From Ficedula albicollis (taxonomy: Eukaryota; Chordata; Aves; Passeriformes; Muscicapidae): 64,000 bases of DNA. Shown in pieces: positions 11,585 to 25,690 of this stretch (position 1 is the first letter of the stretch; every line of letters starts with the position of its first letter). The notes beneath the pieces were generated by a model. The model was not told where the DNA came from. It did no database searches and was given only the letters and a program-made list of their open reading frames with translations. The stretch lies in the NCBI RefSeq assembly GCF_000247815.1, contig NC_021672.1:71589437-71653436 (forward strand), in the 5' to 3' direction. Position numbers and translations under genes: made by a program.

Positions 11585-13820
11585 TGAGTACCCACAGCTT
11601 GTTTTTCAAGGCACTGTCCACATGGGGATACTGGCAACCTTTGGGAGAATAAGGGTGGGTGAATGCTTTATTACATTTTACATCCTGTTCCTCTGACAAG
11701 CACCATTTTAAAGGTTTGCAGGACAGGGAAATTAAACTGCTCTTTGGGAACCAGGGGTAAAAAAGGAGAGCAGCCCAAAGCTGGTGGATAAAGTAAATTG
11801 CCTGAATGTGCTTAACTGCAAGCAAATGCGTTTGTTTTTAAATCTATATTAATATTAAAAAATATCTAGTTAATCCCTTAATTAAGATTAAGAGTTTGAT
11901 GACGCATAAATTCTGCCATCTTGTGAACTTTTGCTGATGTTTCTTATTCTGAAAGATGGAAGAAAAATTTAAATCCCAGGTTTTCCTACTTACAAATAAA
12001 AATAAGTTCCTCGGTTCAATCGCACTGCTCAGCTGGTGATTTCGACACTTTCAATTTTGACCCTTTTAATCTTTTAACCTTTTTAAAGATTACTTTTACT
12101 ATTGTAGATCAAATTGCCACTTTGAGCTGCAACCTTTCTAATTCTCTTATTCCTCTCCGTGTTTTTCAAGTTTGGCATTTAATTTATTCGAATGAAAGCA
12201 ATATAATGTACCTTCTTCTTTTTCTCCTAAGGGTTAGAGGTAAGCAAGGGATTGGAATTGTGGTTGTTGAAGGGAAGAGGTGAAGGATAAACTACCTCTG
12301 AGTACAAAGGGAACAAGTATTTCTTTGCCTGAATAATTTGTGCCATCCTCCCACCGGTTCATTGTTAGAGTTTCATCGCCCACAAAAACTTGGAGTCTTT
12401 TCACCTCTTTACCAAGGAAACCCTGCATCAGCTCCTGGGGAAAACATCAAAAGGGACACTCCTAGTCATCAGAACCCCTCATAATTTCTGCCCCAAACCA
12501 ATCTGCCTTCCTGACCATTTTTGTGGTGGCCCCAAAATATTTAATCAGCAAGCTGCCGTGTTCTTCCCAATACCTCCCACTTCCCATCACCGTGGATGAG
12601 AGTGGGTGGAAGGAGAATTCCCAGTGAGGGGGAGGGAGAACAGGCTGAGATCTATTGTTAGTCCCAAGACCTCTCTGCCTCCACGTGGGCATAAAGCTTT
12701 TCCTTACAGCAACGCCCATTGTGCTTCTCCTTTCTTCCTACCCACAGACAGAGGATCCCACAGCATATCAGTACCTGAAAACTGGAAAATCCCCAACCCC
12801 TCCCCTGGTATTGATGTCCAATTCCATCATTGGTTCTGCCTTTGAATGCCCTCAGATATCTCACATTGCCTAAGTTGAAGAAAGATTGAAGAAAAAAATC
12901 CTGCGGATGTGATTATTCCCTTTTTATTTTTGTGAGAAAGAGGCATTTTAAAAAGAGGACACATTACCTCCTCTTTTTCCATTGGATGTGAGAGAGCAGG
13001 ACTCCAGAAATCACAGAGCAGCACTACATCTAGTTTAAGTACCGTCCTTTTCAATTTTCCTACTAGGGCAGTTAATCAGCAGGATGATATTCAGGCTGAA
13101 ATTAATTCCCTTGCCAATGACAGAAGCTGCAGCTCTCAGCTCTTCTATCTGCTTTTGCCTCCAGCAGCTCTTAGTCACTAGATGGGGAGCAAAAAAGGCA
13201 ACTGGGGAAGGATTACATGAGCATAGTAAACATGGCCAAGACCCCAAGGTCTCTGTTAAATAGCAACAATCTCAAGTGACAGATTCCACTTCAAGGCCAG
13301 ATGGGTTCCTTTGATGTTTATCTGTTTAAACTCCCTGGTACAGCACCACAGCCCAGGCTGGTGCACTGCTTTTCCTCTCCACAGCCCCTCTGCAAAGTCT
13401 ACTTGGTGATACCATCTGCTCCTCTCCTGCCCAGGCTTCTCTTCCTAGGGGCTCTCTGAAATCCCTCAGTGGCATTATGTTTAAACATCAGTGTATTTGA
13501 ATATTTTGCCAGGAAGGAAGCCCCATGGAAAAGGTTTAAAATAAATTTTGAGGAGAGAGAGGAAGGTGGAAGAAAGCAAGTGCAGATAACATTTCCTTGT
13601 GGTGCTTTTTTCTGCCCATTGATGCAGCTGTTGGAGAAAGCTGAGTAATTTGAACACAGCTGGGACAGAGGGCAGAGATTTATTTGGTGTGTGGGGCAAA
13701 TTGCCATTTGTGCTTTCTCTGCCTTACCAATCATCTTCATTTTCAATGATGACTGCCCTAGCTACAAAACATAGGCTAGGTGGGAAGCACTTCTTCAAGT
13801 ACTGTTGCAAATTAAAAGAG

Positions 13821-13871
13821 AAAAAAAAAAAAAACAAACACCCCCCCCCCCGAAAAAAAAAAAAACAAACA
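13821..13871. repeat. A-run / poly-C / A-run with flanking direct repeat
   Basis: A14 plus CAAACA (13821-13840), then C11G (13841-13852), then A13 plus CAAACA (13853-13871). As at 10018-10107, the A-run with its CAAACA tail is duplicated on both sides of a pure C-run. Confidence 0.88.
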
Positions 13872-15252
13872 TGGTTTAGATCTTTCTAATCCACCTATAC
13901 TCAGTTCACCCTGTATAACTTCAATAGATAATAGCACATCTGGCTTCCTTTGCCTTAAAATGAACTATGTTTTCCAGTAGAGTCAGAGGAAAATGGACAT
14001 GTGTAGGACCAGGTATAAATTTTAGAGGGGAGTCACAGTTCCTGTAAAAAATGTTTATAACAGTGTGCCTGGATAATTTCCCCTGCCTTCTGGAGATTTT
14101 CCCTTGGTATCCAAAGGGGTTTTAGAGTCAGTGATTCTAACAAGGCCATAGCAATATGCAAGAGCAGCAGAGGGAAGCCCTGAACACAACTGCTGTGTTT
14201 TCTGGTGAAAGGATACATTTTGGACTGTAGGCTTGTAGCATCTTATCATTCTTGAAGTGTGGGAGACCTGCTTATTCATCAGCTATGTCTTCTAGAGCTT
14301 GAATCTGGCTTCTCTTTAAATAGTCTGTGACCTTGCTACAGCAGCATTTTAAATGCTGCTTTGAAGAATGTCTGGGTGAGGGTATCAACCAGAAGCTCTA
14401 CAACATTATTAATTAATAGTAGAGATCAGACCCCTAAGCTGCTCAATGAGGCACAGCCCACAAACACTAATGGTTAGGCAACTTGTCTCCCACTTCCTTC
14501 ACTTTTGCTGTTCCTCTTTAGGGAAACACTAAAACTTTCAGATATCATAGTGATGTGACTTAATATTAGGAAATTTCTCTTGAGAGAAGACCAGCTTGAC
14601 AATATTGTGAAGGAAGAATATCTGTCTTTCCTGGCAGTGCTGTGGTTTGTCTGCCAAGCACAGCCTTTCTCCAAGGACCTGTAACTACTGCCAGAAAATA
14701 AAGGTGGTGTAATTTGAAAGGCAGTATTAGAGTCTTACTTGGGAAGGCAAGCAGTGAAGATATTTGGGCAAGATCTGAAGTCAGAGCAGACTGGAAAACG
14801 TGGTCACAGTTTCTGTCCTTCTGAAGACCTTTGGGGAGTTTCTAGGGGGCAGATCTAAACATTTTCACACTCACAAATCACAGATGAACTGTAAAACACT
14901 ATGGAAAGAAACCTTTGTGTTTTATTCTTTTTTTATACCTAAGAGGGTTTTTTTCAGCTATGTTTTTCTGCTGATTTTTTGCCTTGGAAATAGCAAGCCC
15001 TCTGTTTTCTTTCTATATTTTAGAGGCCCTTGACAGGTTTTTTTTTTTAATGTTATAAAAATCAAGGTGTACACTCCACAGAGAAAGAGATGAAGAGCAG
15101 GTTACAACCTTATCATGCTGCTGTTGGGGTCATTAGCAAAGTGAAAATCCTTTGATATATCAAATGTCAAAAGGGAAATAGAAAAATATAAGAAAAACAA
15201 CCCAATGAAGCTAACTTCTTACTTCAGAGGTAAATGTAAAAAACCCCAAACA

Positions 15253-15396
15253 AAGCATGGAGCATGTCCATACATGCTTGTGTTGAAAATTTGGTTTTCT
15301 GCTCTTATATTTCACGTCTGTCAGAAGCATGGAGCATGTCCATACATGCTTGTGTTAAAAATTTGGTTTTCTGCTCTTATATTTCATGTCTGTCAT
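15253..15396. repeat. Two-copy tandem duplication, 72-bp unit
   Basis: The unit with AAGCATGGAGCATGTCCATA occurs at 15253-15324 and 15325-15396. Differences are few (GTTGAAAATTTGG versus GTTAAAAATTTGG; TTCACGTC versus TTCATGTC). Confidence 0.9.
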
Positions 15397-16078
15397 ATGA
15401 ATTTGGTTAAGGTGTAAGGTGCAGTCATGTCACAAGGGAAATGCAGAAATCAAGGTGATGTTAATTGTGTTTCATCAGTGGAAAGTATAATATCCAAATG
15501 AAAATAGGCCAAGAATTTAGGCTGGCAGAAAGTGGAAGGAAATGAGGCTGATGTCTGATTATTTTGGAGGAGGGTGTGTTTAATGGTGAGATTTTCAGTG
15601 GCCAAAAGAGATTAGCCCTCTTGCCTTTTTTTGTACCATCCAAACTCTGATTTCTCTGTCAGCAGAGTGTTCTCTCACTTGGAGCATGCTAACTCACCTA
15701 CTGGCAAGGAACTGCACCAGGCTCCACCATACCTGCTGAAAACTTTCCCAGAAGGTTTTCATCAAAGAGCAGAATTTCCTGTACAGATATTAGATAGAAG
15801 GGCTCTGGCTTCATATTTTGTATCAGTAGTTTAGCATCAATCCAGCTGTTTTAGTCTCAGAAAACAATTAGCTGAAAAACTAAGAGCATTATGTAGCTGT
15901 GCACCATGGATGTCTGCCCTGAGGTGAGGGAGGTGGTGAGGACATAGAAGAATTGACAAAATGTACTTTAAATTTGAAGAGCAGAGTAGAGATTCAATAG
16001 GTCACACAATAGGGCACAGTCTAGACCCCAATACAAAAGGCAAAGAGAGTGAAATAAATGAGAGAAATAAGAAGTTGT

Positions 16079-16175
16079 AATGCATTAGTAAAAAGCAGGA
16101 TTAGTACAGGGAAGATATTAAGCATGGAGTAAATGCATTAAAGCAGGATTAGCAGGAGTAATGCAATTCAAGTTT
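16079..16175. repeat. Imperfect short direct repeat
   Basis: TAATGCATTAGTAAAAAGCA followed by GGATTAGTACAGG resembles the later AAATGCATTAAAGCAGGATT followed by AGCAGG. It is too diverged to assign a clean unit. Confidence 0.45.
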
Positions 16176-18429
16176 AAACCTAGGTTTTTAAAATGAGGAG
16201 CAGCAGGAATTACTGCAAATTATTCCTGATGACTGTGGGTACCTCAGAAGAGCACATTTAGCATGCCAGTGCTGGAGCACAGAAATGAGGCCAGCTGGCC
16301 TGCAGTGGAGCTGCACTAGCTGGGGAAGGCAGGCTCTCTCTCTGCCCTACTGGCTGTGCTTCTGCTCCTCCTGAGCTAATTTAGGGCATTGTTTGGGCAG
16401 CAGAATTTCAGAGCAGTCTGGTTTGCTCACTGTACCAGTGGGCAGCAGGAGCAGCCGTGGTGCCCAATGCCAGGAGCTGCTCTTTGGGGAAACGTGGGGC
16501 CAGGGAAAGTGGGGATCAGGGAAATGGAACCCTCAGTTTTGCACAATTGCTGACTCAGAGTTCCTCGAGACTGCTGGTCTTGCAGCTGAAAAACAGTGTT
16601 AGAAGCCCTTTTTGCAGTAAATTCTTTTTCCTTTAGAGGATCCCAGGAGACTGGGACTGTGTAGGTACGTCACTCATCACCTCTTATGGGAATCCTGTGG
16701 ACTAGAAAGATAGGAATTTTTGAATTCTGTGAAACAGAGCACATTGCTAGAGCTTAATCAGTCGCTTACTGAAAACATGTTAGGCCAAATTTGACACACA
16801 GTGTTTCCATTATGAGGACCAGCAGATAATTGCAACTGTATAATTTGTGTACACAGCTCAAGAAATACATACATTCCAGTAATTCACCTTCTTTGCATCA
16901 ACCCTTGTTTGTCTCACTCTGTGATATCTGTAGTCAATGCAGTATTTCTCACAGGCTCTGTTTTTGGCTTCTCTGCATCCTGCTTCTGCAACACCTACAA
17001 GCCCAGCATCCAACCTCCTCACACACAGTTTTCCCCATGCTTGTTACCTAGCTGTTAAATCTTTCTGCGGTGCTTGAAGTTCAGGCTTTGAATAGATCCA
17101 GTTAGGAGCTCCTCAGTCACAGCTGACAAGTTTTATAAGACTCTCAATGTGAATTTTTAAAAAAAAAAACAAAAAAACCAACCTGCTAAAGCAAGGAATT
17201 TCGCATTTGCGGTCCTCTGATCCACATTTTTGTGTGGATTTAGTGCTGGGGGAATAGATGTTTCAGCAAATGAATTTTCATTTTGGTATCCAGGGCCAGC
17301 TCCCTGTGTTTGTGACCCTGTCAGTAAGATTTATCTGCAGGCACTGGAGCTCCTTGTTGAGCCATCAGCCAACTCAGCCTCCGCTTGACCCACGGTCTGG
17401 GGGCTCCCTGTGGAATTTTGCCAGGCAGGATATGGATGAGGTCCTGGCAGGGGCACCGCAGACTGCAAAGCCTGGGAGAGAAACCTTTGCTGTCTCCAGG
17501 CCTCTCCATCTGGACTGGCTCATCCCAGGAAGTTTCTTCCAAGTTGTCTGTGGTCCCTCCCTGGCACCCTCTGGGCCAAGGGGTCTCTGCCACTCTGCCT
17601 TATTCACAGAGTGCCAAACATCCATTTAGGCTGGAACAGCTTTTAACCTCTGCTGGATTTGGCTGGGTTCAAGCTGAGGATTTCAAGGCTGAAAGCAATA
17701 TCATTAGCAAATTCATGAGGAATCTGTCCTCCCCCAAAAGTACTAATGTTTTACCAGAAAAATGGAAGCTGCTTCCTGAAAGCTAATTTATTAAATCAAG
17801 TTCTTATTAACAGATAGGGCGAGCCTTCAGGTTTTTTACAGAAGAACATTGCCTTTTCTTTCTTGCTCTGCCTTTTTAAATACATTCTGAGTCAGAAGCA
17901 TCCACTCCTAATAGCCAAGATAAAACATTAAGGCTGATATAATAAAACATTCTAATAATAAGACTCCTATAGTTTTGCACTCTCCTTAGCCAGTGCATCA
18001 GGGGATTTACAAATGGATCCACACAAGCACACAGTGTCAACATGCACTCCTTTATCTAAAAACTTGCCCCTTGAAGGGTCCTCAAGTTTACACCTAGTTC
18101 TACCTGCAGTACCATTGGTGAATCTTAGTTCTTTGTAAAACAGGTAACAGATGATCAATGGCTGGGTGATTTTCTCCCCCAGTGTGGACTGTTGGTTTAT
18201 AAACACAGCAAAGTGTTGGTAGCCCACAGCTGGCTGCAAGGAGCCATGGAGGAGCACGAAGGAGGAGCCTTTTGACATGTTTATGTCTGCTCCAGAAGCA
18301 AGTGTTTTGCAAATGGTACAGACATCACCAATGGGCTGTTGCATATGGGGAGAGTCTGTCTCTCCTCCACCGTATGTGAGTGTTGAGAGGTGTGACACAC
18401 TTCACAGGTCTGTGAGATGGTTTGGGTGA

Positions 18430-18654
<225 letters not shown>

Positions 18655-21600
18655 TAATGCCATGGTTTTCCTTTCAGCTGTCTGCTGGGGCATGGGGCAG
18701 GGGCAATTTTTGTGACAATTTTGAAGACAGAGCATGATATGGGTTATTTTTGGTGGGCAGGGAAAGACTTATTTCAAATATATATGTTTGTGATAAACGT
18801 GGTATTAACCAAAGGGTGACCAAAGCAGAGCTGAAAAGGAATGGAAGTCTTATGGTGTGTCAGTCTGGTTGTGCAATCTTTTCAGATTATGAGAGGGGAA
18901 TATCCAGGATTCTTGTGATTTCAAGCATAAAATCCTTTAAATGATTGTGAAATCATAGTGAAGTTTTGGTGTTATAAATTCTTGACTTTGATGGGAATTC
19001 TGTATGGTCACGCATGTTGATTTTAGAGAGAGGAACTTTTTCATTAAAATTACACTTTCTTCTCTGCATGTGATGTTCAGATCAAGAGAACTGGGAACAA
19101 TTTCGAAGCAAGAGAATACAGGGTAACGACACACTCACATTCTCTGTTAGTCTGATTTGCTTAAATTATTTGTAATGCCTCTGAGGAAGTCCTCAAGCAG
19201 CCTTCTGTAGTCTTTCACCCATTTTCTTGTTTACAATGCAGTTATGAGTAACTAAGTCTGGTAGTTCCATTGTGGAGGTGGAATATGGACATGACAATGT
19301 GGGAAAATTACATCACTTGGCTTGAGTTCGTTATGGATGGGACCTGGAGAGAGGGGTGGTTGAAAAGTGCCATTGGTTTCCATGATTATAGCAAAGAGAG
19401 CTGTAGTGAGCAGAAAAGGAAAAGGAGTAAATCTCCTCCAGAATAGCTGTAGGGAGGGGTGTGTTTATTTTTATTTGAGGATCTTGCTAGATTGGTATCT
19501 CAAAGTATTTCTAACCTTAATCATGGAAAAACCTGGAGTTGAGTTGCCATAAACTCTGTGATATCAGTTGTTCTGATACAGGCTGAGCTTAGCTGTGTGC
19601 TTGGTGCTCTTGGAGGACTTGAGGAAGATGAGGGAGCCAAGCCTGACACAGTTCATATCCATATGCATATATGACTAGCAGTCAATTTGTGAGTTTTCTC
19701 GTCAAGGACTATTTAATTTGTACCAGAACAGAGCCAGGGAGCCTGGTCCAGACTAAAACAAAATGCTAGTGCAGTGTGAAGCAAGCAAACCATCAACTTC
19801 ACCTGACAGATACCCTCTATTAATCTTTCTGGTTCTGACCAGGGACATTTTTGTTAAATCAGGCTTCTTGGGGGCCAGTGTGGCTTTAAAAAGCTCAATC
19901 TTGACTGGTCACTTTTTAATTGTACAAATGCCTGTTGATTAGCCTAGAATGGGTGTTATCACATCCATATGTATTAGAGTGTAACTTTTCTCATGAGGCC
20001 TTTTAGATAAGATTGCCTAAGGTAACCATAAATAGCACATTTCAGGATTACATTCTTAATTCTAGTGCAGAGGTTTAGAAGTCAAGCCTCAGGTCCCATT
20101 CAATTTCTGTCTCTGAGGCAGTGGGTGAGTTACCAACATTGCACTTGCAGTGTTTTGCTATCTATAAAGAAATGCTTTTTTGCTTCCTTGCCCTTCCAAA
20201 ATGCAAAAAGCTTTTCCTCTGTAAGGAAAAAACCTGCCCAGGTTTGTCCTAAAATTCCATTAATGTAACATCCACTGCAATTCCTTCTCATTTAACAGAC
20301 TCTGTATGGATCTTTTTATCAAGGATGTATTTATGATCCTCTGGGTCACTGGCAGCCCTCTTCTGCATGGAAATTCCAACATCTGCTGCCTGGCTTGAGG
20401 TCCAGATCTAACTACCACTCTTTGGAAAAAAAAAAATGTGTAAAAGCACAATGATTCCTATAAAACAAATTTTGGAAACATATGGTGAATTTTTACATGC
20501 AAATCTTAAACTCATTAGGATTGGTCTTGGGAAATAGTTTGTCTGAGGTGGAGAGATTGGCTTGCAGCATGGAATAATTTTTTTCCTGAGTCACAAGGAG
20601 TTTACATGGATTTTTTTCTCTCTGGCTCAATCCTTAGGAAATAATCCAATTTAAGAGGGACATGTTTTGTATTCAGGTTCATGCATTTAAAGATCAGTCT
20701 CGGCATATAGAGAGTTTCCACATAAGTTTGATTTGAGGTGGAGGAAATACATATTAATTGCCCTCTGAAGTAAATCACTGGTGCCTGCATTTTGCAGATT
20801 GAGAGCTGGAAACAAAAGTTCAAGATTTAACACTTCCAGAAGTGGCTTCTAATTATTTATGTGTCCTATTGGCTAGACATTTAGGTCAACAATCCAACAG
20901 CTTCAGATAGATGGATAGAGGATGTTAAGAGCTCACAGTTCCTTTTTTTCAAGTCCCATGCATGCTTAATTCCTGGGACCTGGCTGTCTCTTGCCAGTAA
21001 ATGTCCTAACCAAGAAATGTCCAGTGCAATAAGTGGTTCATGTTCAAGCCAAGTTGGTTCACCCACGGGCAGACAAGCAAAAAAGCACCTTTGACAATCT
21101 TTGTTAGGATCAAACTGTTCAAGGCCCCAGATTATGCTAGTGCCTCCTAAAATCAAAAGGGTTTGAGATCATGAATGCAGCAAAGCCTGAAGGCTGCATC
21201 TGGATGACAGTTGTAGGAACATCAATATTTCATAATCTTTAAGAGAACAGATGACACTTTTATGCTTTGTGGTTATATGGACATTCACAAGACCACTGTC
21301 ATAAGGAAGAAAATAGACATTTTGTTCAAAAGATAAGACAGACATTTTTTTATCCATGTCACAAAAAGCAACTGTACCATCATGGGAGAAGTTTTCAAAG
21401 GCACTGGATTCAAAGTCTTTGGGTTCCCAGTACAAGTTTAAAAAATACTGTTAAGTATTTACATATTTCCAAGAAATTCCATTGGAACCAATTGGATTTG
21501 GTTTGAGGGTTTTTTTGTGCTTTAGATTTTTTTAAAAGCAGTTTGAGTTCTTATCCAGAAAACTTTTTATTTGAGTGAGAGGTACAGTTCTTATGGTGAC

Positions 21601-22809
21601 TGTGTGGGGTATATGGCAGACCAGTAGCACAGATACTTCCCACAGCTGTCATCCCAGTGCTGGCAATTGCTTTGTGTACAAAACAGAGTTTCTGAGCTAA
21701 TTAGGCAAAATGTTTTTTTCCCCACCACTTTTTTTGAAGTCCTTCTCCTTCTGGAAAAATGGACTACACTTAGTCCTTCTAGCCTGGCATTAATGTTGTG
21801 GATAAATGGTGATTATTTTGCAAAGATGATTTAGGTTTCATCGTAGTAAAGTCACTTTTGAAAATGAGATCTAAGCACTTGATATCACTGATGCACAGGC
21901 CAGATTCACTGTTCAACTATTCTATTACTGTCATATTAATGCAGTTCTTGCAGTGCACACTTTATTTTTGTTGCTGGAAGAATTTTACTGGAGCACCAAA
22001 GCAGTCTTCTTGTCAGGAAAACTTCACACGTGTTTTAGAGCACCTGTCCTAATGTGTGGCATTAAGATCAATTTAATGGTTTGTGAAAGGAGAGGGAAGG
22101 AAAACAATTCCCTTGATGGACATAAGTAGACAAGTGCAAAATCAGCATGTCTACCAAAACTTAATCACTTTAGTGTCTTGGAAACCTACCCAGTATCTCC
22201 TTTGGCAGGAGCATAAAGCAGTGTAAAGCTTTCTAGGGACAGGATCGAGTCAGCCCTTTTGTGCTGGGGGTTTTCTGCTGATTACTCTTCTCCCTTGGTT
22301 TTTATGTCATTACATATCTTAAAACTTGTTTGAAACATTTTGTGCTTCAGGAGGACAAAAAGAAGCATCCAATTGGCCAATGAAGAAACATGATCCAATT
22401 AAAAAAGAAAATCACTCCTGACTATTGGAAAAGGCAATGAGTTACTCCTACACATGCTAGCTCGTGCCTTTTTAACTTATTAAATTCCATTTCTATCACC
22501 TTTATTCGTGCTACTCAATTAGACCACCTCATACATTCTCTTCATTCCCTTTATGTTGTACTTTGTCTTAATGTAACTGCATTTTTGCCACTGCTTATTG
22601 TCTGTCTGATATTTGCCAGACTTAATTGATAAGCTCTTCTGGGCAATTTGGAAGTCATATGATTTGAGTGGCTGCTGAGCTCCATGTTTGTGTTTTGAAC
22701 AAAAACCTCTGCTGACAACACGGATTTATATGGGCAGAAGACCCTGCAACTCTTAATTAAGCTAGAGAGGAAACTTGACTGTTCTGCTGGAACAAAAACT
22801 TCCATAAAG

Positions 22810-23110
<301 letters not shown>

Positions 23111-24185
23111 CATTTTAAAACAACAGAAAGCTAAGCCTGTGATGTGTTCAAGCCTCCTGGAGTCTTGTAGCAGGAGAGTCACTCAAAGGCAGTGTAGGTG
23201 CCTCTCTAACACCAGAAACTACATGGTTTACTAGAGATGCAGCAATTATATAATAAGGAGAGAGAAGAGCAAAAGGACCTAAGCCAAACCCTGCTCATGA
23301 CAATGCAATGTGCTTCTGTTAGTGACACAGCAGCATGTAACTGGCAGAGTACATCTTTGAGTTAAAATTAAATAAGACCAGAATTCTAATGTGTGAAAGC
23401 CAAGAGATTACTACCTTTACATAGATTTAAATAATTAACTAGAACACACACTTCTTCAAGATGATGCTTAAGTCCATGATTACCCTGAGTTTATGAGAAA
23501 ATTGGACACTTTCAGACAAGGTGGATGAAAAATTTAGGCATTTTTAGATTTTGGTCTGTCCCATGGCAATTAGTAATCTGCCCTGAAATGCTCTCTTAAA
23601 ATGTGTAATGCTTTCTCAGTCTCAGCAGTGTTCTCTACCCCATTTCTCATGGCCACAGTCATCTTCTACCCTTATCCCAAAGTCTCTGGCATTAATCAAA
23701 ATATTTCTTTGAACTTTGTAACAGGTGCCATGTCCTGATAGATCTGAGCCTCCATGTCTAGATATTGATGTTTAACTATGAGTGATGCCACATTTCACCA
23801 GGTACAGCAGTGAAGATGAGAAGTAAAATACACCCTGAGGGCTCTATGGGGAGAGGGAAGGTTTTGCTCATTTGGAAAATCTGGATTGGCAAAGTCACCC
23901 TGTTGCCTTTATTGTTGATTTGCCACATTATCACATGTAGATGAAGCAAGGAAATCACAGGTGTGATAGGACTGGATTTTTTCTTGTCTAGGTGTTTTTG
24001 TGGGGCACTGCCTAAATACATTGTGTGTGCTAAATTATAGTTAGGTTTTTGAGGAAAAGTAAGAGCAAAAGCTTTCAAGTGCTTACAAGGTATTGAGGTC
24101 TTATTCTGTATTTTCCAATAATGACTGTTCTTAACACTTAAGATTGGCAATGTTCTTCTCCCTGTTTTCAAGGGTTATGTTCTAA

Positions 24186-24441
24186 TCCAATAATTTGAAA
24201 TCACAGGGGAATTCTGTCTGTGTGGGCTCATAATTCAGTGATACATCCCCCTGAAAGGAAAATATGGGAAAATATTTGTAGGAAAATACAGAGTCATTTG
24301 CAGAGTTTAAGTATCCAATAATTTGAAATCACAGGGGAATTCTGTCTGTGTGGGCTCATAATTCAGTGATACATCCCCCTGAAAGGAAAATATGGGAAAA
24401 TATTTGTAGGAAAATACAGAGTCTTTTGCAGAGTTTAAATC
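24186..24441. repeat. Two-copy tandem duplication, 128-bp unit
   Basis: The unit beginning TCCAATAATTTGAAATCACA occurs at 24186-24313 and 24314-24441, differing near the end (GAGTCATTTGCAGAG versus GAGTCTTTTGCAGAG). Confidence 0.9.
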
Positions 24442-25620
24442 AGCAGAGACCATGTCAGAGCCACCATGGTCATCTTTGTAATGTAAGACTAAGCAACTGC
24501 TCTACCTCATCTTTGATTCCAGGACTTGGAATTTGCTATTGAATGATTTAAAGTAAAATGAGTGATGGAACAAAGCTGTTGAAACAAAGCACATTCAATG
24601 CAATTATCTGATTTGCATTCAGGATTTTTTTTTTCAGTGCCCAATCAAACTTTTCAACTGTAATTTCTCATTATTTTCTGTCCTGTGAGAGAAAATTTGT
24701 GATACATTGTAGAGTGGAGGAAATAATGTAATTGAGGTAATAAATACAGAGAATTCAAGGAATCCAAAATGGCATCTCTTTTGATAACCACGTGGTTTTG
24801 GAATATAAATTCCAATAAATGTTGAGCCATTGACTGTTTCTATATGCTGAATAGCAGGTGTTAAGTCTCAAGGAAATGCTAACTGGCAGTAAGGAAGTCC
24901 ACTTTCTTTTAAAATGTATGTGTTCTAGCAAAGTGCAGTTAGCAGCTATGTCTTGCACATGGTTTTTATTTATTCACTGTCACCGGTGGAGCAAGGGACT
25001 TAAATTTGCCCTCCTAAGGGCACTGCAGACCAGTGGGGGACTGTGCCTGCCTTCAGTGGGAGGGGATAGCAGCAGTGGCCTGATCAGAGCTCCCCAAGTG
25101 TGCAGGAATTAAAGAATACAGGAAGCTGTATGAGGAGAAAAGAATATACTTGGCAGTTTGCTGCCACCAAGCCTAGGGGGATGAAGGTCCTTGACAACAC
25201 AGGGAATTACTTCATATGCATTTAGGCAAAATTTGGTTTCTAAATATTGGTTCTGCCTCAAATTTTGCTGTTGTTGCATTAAATAATGTCAGTTTTTGCC
25301 AGGCCCTTTCCTCCTGAGCTCCAGAAGCTGCAGCAAACTTGCTGCCAGGCAGATGCCTGAAGTTTTTAATTTTTGAACAGCACTTCTCAGCCCTCTGTCC
25401 CATCTCTGCAGCACACACAGCACCGTGAGAGGACAAGTTGCACCACCTTTCCCATGTCCTTGCCTCGCCGTTTTTAATCTCAAGTGGCCAATTTGTTTTG
25501 CTTTCATTACAAATGGGGAGGGAGTGGATTAGAAAGGATAGAACAGTCTGAACTGAATGTCCTCATTAGGCTTGTTTCTTCGTAGTTAACTGCAAACTCT
25601 ACACATGCTTGCAAGTCCTT

Positions 25621-25690
25621 TACTTACTTAGGTCACTTAGGTCAAGTTTACTTTATTCACTTTGCTTTATTCACTTAGGTCAAGTTACTC
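25621..25690. repeat. Short scrambled repeat of ACTTAGGTCAAGTT/TTTATTCACTT
   Basis: TTAGGTCACTTAGGTCAAGT is followed by two copies of CTTTATTCACTT and another ACTTAGGTCAAGTTACTC. This is small-scale slippage in an AT-rich intron. Confidence 0.6.

Noticed and set aside
17258..17786. Overlapping open frames on both strands in intron 4
   Set aside because: Several frames on both strands are open at once, which reflects base composition; no domain or splice structure.
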